Shown here: piece after piece, positions 5,395 to 6,173 of the stretch
Layout of the letters: each line of letters starts with the position of its first letter
Numbering within the stretch: position 1 is the stretch's first letter
NCBI GenBank assembly: GCA_021779435.1
Contig: JAJYAR010000185.1
Span: 1-6,173 of the forward strand
Source of the DNA: a bacterium
Lineage (GTDB): Bacteria > Verrucomicrobiota > Verrucomicrobiae > JAJYAR01
Direction of reading: 5' to 3'
DNA: 6,173 nt
Notes under the pieces: model-generated
The model's database searches: none
What the model was told of the DNA's origin: nothing
Seen by the model: the letters and a program-made list of their open reading frames with translations, nothing else
Position numbers and translations under genes: made by a program

Positions 5395-5471
5395 TGGTGG
5401 CGGATCAGGGACTCGAACCCCGGACACAAGGATTATGATTCCTCTGCTCTAACCAGCTGAGCTAATCCGCC
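5395..5471 (-). tRNA. tRNA with CAU anticodon, probably elongator tRNA-Met
   Basis: A complete 77-nt cloverleaf can be drawn. The acceptor stem GGCGGAT/ATCCGCC has 7 perfect pairs. The D stem is GCTC/GAGC, the anticodon stem GAGGA/TCCTT with loop ATCATAA (anticodon CAT, complement at 5435-5437), the variable region GTGTC and the T arm CGGGG-TTCGAGT-CCCTG. Discriminator A and CCA are encoded (5395-5398). It is not initiator tRNA: position 1 is G paired with C72, and the three G-C pairs of the initiator anticodon stem are absent. The body (AGCTGGTTAGAGCAG, ATCATAA, GTGTC) recalls betaproteobacterial elongator tRNA-Met. An Ile2 tRNA (CAU modified to lysidine) cannot be fully ruled out. It lies just upstream of purU on the same strand and diverges from recA. 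Confidence 0.93.
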
Positions 5472-5482
5472 GAAGGCTGCGG

Positions 5483-5488
5483 AGTATA
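5483..5488 (-). promoter_or_regulatory. -10 element of the tRNA promoter
   Basis: On the minus strand TATACT (preceded by GGT) matches TATAAT at 5 of 6 positions and lies 11 nt before the tRNA 5' end, predicting a leader of about 5 nt. The stretch between the -10 and the start is GC-rich (CCGCAGC), as in stringently controlled stable-RNA promoters. No good -35 exists at 16-18 nt; that area is occupied by the 11-bp tandem repeat with TTCGAC at 11 and 22 nt from the -10. Confidence 0.6.
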
Positions 5489-5490
5489 AC

Positions 5491-5521
5491 CGAACTGCGG
5501 TCGAACTGCGGTCGAACTGCG
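5491..5521. repeat. 11-bp tandem repeat, 2.8 copies, with GAAC-N7-GAAC-N7-GAAC pattern
   Basis: The unit CGAACTGCGGT occurs at 5491-5501 and 5502-5512 without a mismatch, followed by 9 of its 11 bases at 5513-5521. GAAC recurs at 5492, 5503 and 5514 with exactly 7 nt between copies, close to one helical turn. It sits upstream of the tRNA -10 and about 55-85 nt before the recA -35. It may be a protein-binding array or a simple replication-slippage repeat. Confidence 0.9.
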
Positions 5522-5527
5522 CAGCGC

Positions 5528-5550
5528 GCGCCCGGTCGGCGCGCGGGCGC
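5528..5550. repeat. GC-rich inverted repeat in the tRNA/recA divergent region
   Basis: GCGCCCG (5528-5534) and CGGGCGC (5544-5550) form 7 perfect pairs around a 9-nt loop. There is no T-run on either side. In such GC-rich DNA this may be chance; it separates the tRNA promoter from the recA promoter. Confidence 0.35.
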
Positions 5551-5575
5551 CGGGTTGCGCCTACCGGGAACGGGC

Positions 5576-5604
5576 TTGACGCCGGGCGTGAAGGAATTTA
5601 CAGT
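5576..5604 (+). promoter_or_regulatory. recA promoter, -35 and -10
   Basis: TTGACG (5576-5581, 5 of 6 to the -35 consensus) and TACAGT (5599-5604, 4 of 6 to the -10 consensus) are 17 nt apart, the preferred spacing. Predicted transcription starts near 5611, within the LexA-like box, and gives a leader of about 36 nt to the ATG at 5647. Confidence 0.65.
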
Positions 5605-5606
5605 AA

Positions 5607-5626
5607 TACTGGATTTTCATTCAGTA
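5607..5626. promoter_or_regulatory. LexA (SOS) box of recA
   Basis: TACTGGATTTTCATTCAGTA is a 20-bp imperfect palindrome that follows the beta/gamma-proteobacterial LexA pattern TACTGTATATATATACAGTA. It keeps TACTG-AT and AT-CAGTA; the innermost base of each CTGT and ACAG half differs symmetrically (CTGG, TCAG). The E. coli recA operator, recalled as TACTGTATGAGCATACAGTA, is very similar. It covers the predicted start of transcription, so bound LexA would block recA until DNA damage. Confidence 0.75.
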
Positions 5627-5646
5627 TCGCCTCGGCGGGAGAAATC

Positions 5647-6173
5647 ATGGACGACGGAAGGAGCGCCTTCGTGGCGGAAAACAAGGAACGGCAGAAGGCA
5701 CTCGCGGCTGCGCTGGCACAAATCGAGAAGCAGTTCGGCAAGGGGTCGATCATGCGCCTCGCCGACGGCGAGGTCGTCGAAGACATCCAGACGGTATCCA
5801 CCGGATCGCTGGGTCTGGACATCGCGCTTGGCGTGGGCGGCCTGCCGCGCGGGCGCGTGGTGGAGATCTACGGGCCGGAATCCTCCGGCAAGACCACGCT
5901 CACGCTGCAGGTGATCGCCGAGATGCAGAAGATGGGCGGCACCTGTGCGTTCATCGACGCCGAGCACGCGCTCGATTCGCAGTATGCGCAGAAGCTCGGC
6001 GTCAATCTCCAGGATCTGCTGATCTCCCAGCCCGACACCGGGGAACAGGCGTTGGAGATCGTCGACGCGTTGGTGCGCTCCGGCTCGGTCGATCTGATCG
6101 TGATCGATTCCGTGGCGGCGCTCACGCCCAAGGCGGAAATCGAGGGGGAGATGGGCGATGCCCTCCCCGGCCT
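5647..6173 (+). CDS. recA: recombinase RecA, N-terminal half (runs off the window)
   Basis: RecA forms ATP-dependent filaments on single-stranded DNA for strand exchange and stimulates LexA self-cleavage. About 175 of the usual ~350 residues are visible. Numbered from the ATG at 5647, Walker A GPESSGKT is at 76-83 (Lys82), the catalytic Glu106 is in FIDAEHALD and Walker B LIVIDS is at 150-155 (Asp154). The start is uncertain. ATG 5647 has GGAG 5 nt upstream and gives [22 protein letters not shown], similar in length to Burkholderia RecA. GTG 5671 has a much stronger GGAAGGAG (5656-5663) at 7 nt and gives [14 protein letters not shown], like the shorter E. coli N-terminus. The gene has its own promoter with an SOS box and diverges from the tRNA. 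No truncation or odd residue was seen in the visible part. Confidence 0.97.
   Translation, partial: MDDGRSAFVAENKERQKALAAALAQIEKQFGKGSIMRLADGEVVEDIQTVSTGSLGLDIALGVGGLPRGRVVEIYGPESSGKTTLTLQVIAEMQKMGGTCAFIDAEHALDSQYAQKLGVNLQDLLISQPDTGEQALEIVDALVRSGSVDLIVIDSVAALTPKAEIEGEMGDALPG
5656..5663 (+). promoter_or_regulatory. strong ribosome binding site inside the recA 5' end
   Basis: GGAAGGAG lies 7 nt before the in-frame GTG at 5671 and fits the anti-Shine-Dalgarno tail far better than the GGGAGA before the ATG at 5647. It therefore makes the GTG a serious alternative or second start for recA. Confidence 0.55.

Noticed and set aside
4241..5452. 403-codon + strand frame through the sRNA region, purU and the tRNA
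   Set aside because: It passes through a strong terminator and is antisense to purU. Its end SGTRTPDTRIMIPLL is the antisense translation of the tRNA, a common annotation artefact.
5395..5471. Initiator tRNA-fMet
   Set aside because: G1-C72 is paired, whereas initiators have an unpaired position 1-72, and the anticodon stem lacks the three consecutive G-C pairs.
5491..5521. CRISPR array
   Set aside because: The 11-bp units are directly adjacent with no spacers and are far too short for CRISPR repeats.
5555..5914. 119-codon + strand frame over the recA start
   Set aside because: It is a different frame of the recA coding region with low-complexity Arg/Ser-rich translation. recA explains this stretch fully.

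Overview
The window is GC-rich bacterial chromosome, most likely from a betaproteobacterium. The best guide is the RecA N-terminal half ([45 protein letters not shown]), which resembles Burkholderiales-type RecA. The tonB-type exbB-exbD-exbD gene order and an elongator-Met-like tRNA with encoded CCA fit this. The assignment rests on remembered family sequences, not on a search.

Layout. Positions 1-2709 (+) hold the 3' end of a TonB energy-transduction operon: exbB (5' end cut off), two different exbD genes, and a secreted TPR protein whose start overlaps the second exbD by 20 nt. After a 90-nt gap with a possible promoter comes gabT (2800-4113, +), a PLP-dependent 4-aminobutyrate aminotransferase. 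Positions 4114-4477 hold no credible protein gene but are rich in signals: an FNR/DNR-like palindrome, an extended -10, a run of stem-loops and a strong intrinsic terminator on the + strand. Together these look like a small RNA gene of about 125-200 nt. On the minus strand lie purU (4478-5347, formyltetrahydrofolate deformylase) and, 47 nt upstream of it, a CAU tRNA, probably elongator tRNA-Met (5395-5471). recA diverges from the tRNA on the + strand (from 5647) and runs off the end of the window.

How the genes work together. ExbB and ExbD form the inner-membrane proton-driven motor that powers TonB-dependent outer-membrane uptake, and the periplasmic TPR protein is probably an accessory. gabT and purU are metabolic genes that converge on the putative sRNA region. 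The tRNA and purU may share one transcript. The tRNA/recA divergent region carries a LexA-type box at the recA promoter and an 11-bp tandem repeat whose half-sites read GAAC-N7-GAAC-N7-GAAC.

The most interesting candidate is the 4157-4402 cassette, which looks like an anaerobically regulated small RNA with a pyrimidine-rich anti-Shine-Dalgarno loop. The recA/tRNA control region is second. No defence system, mobile element or CRISPR array was seen.
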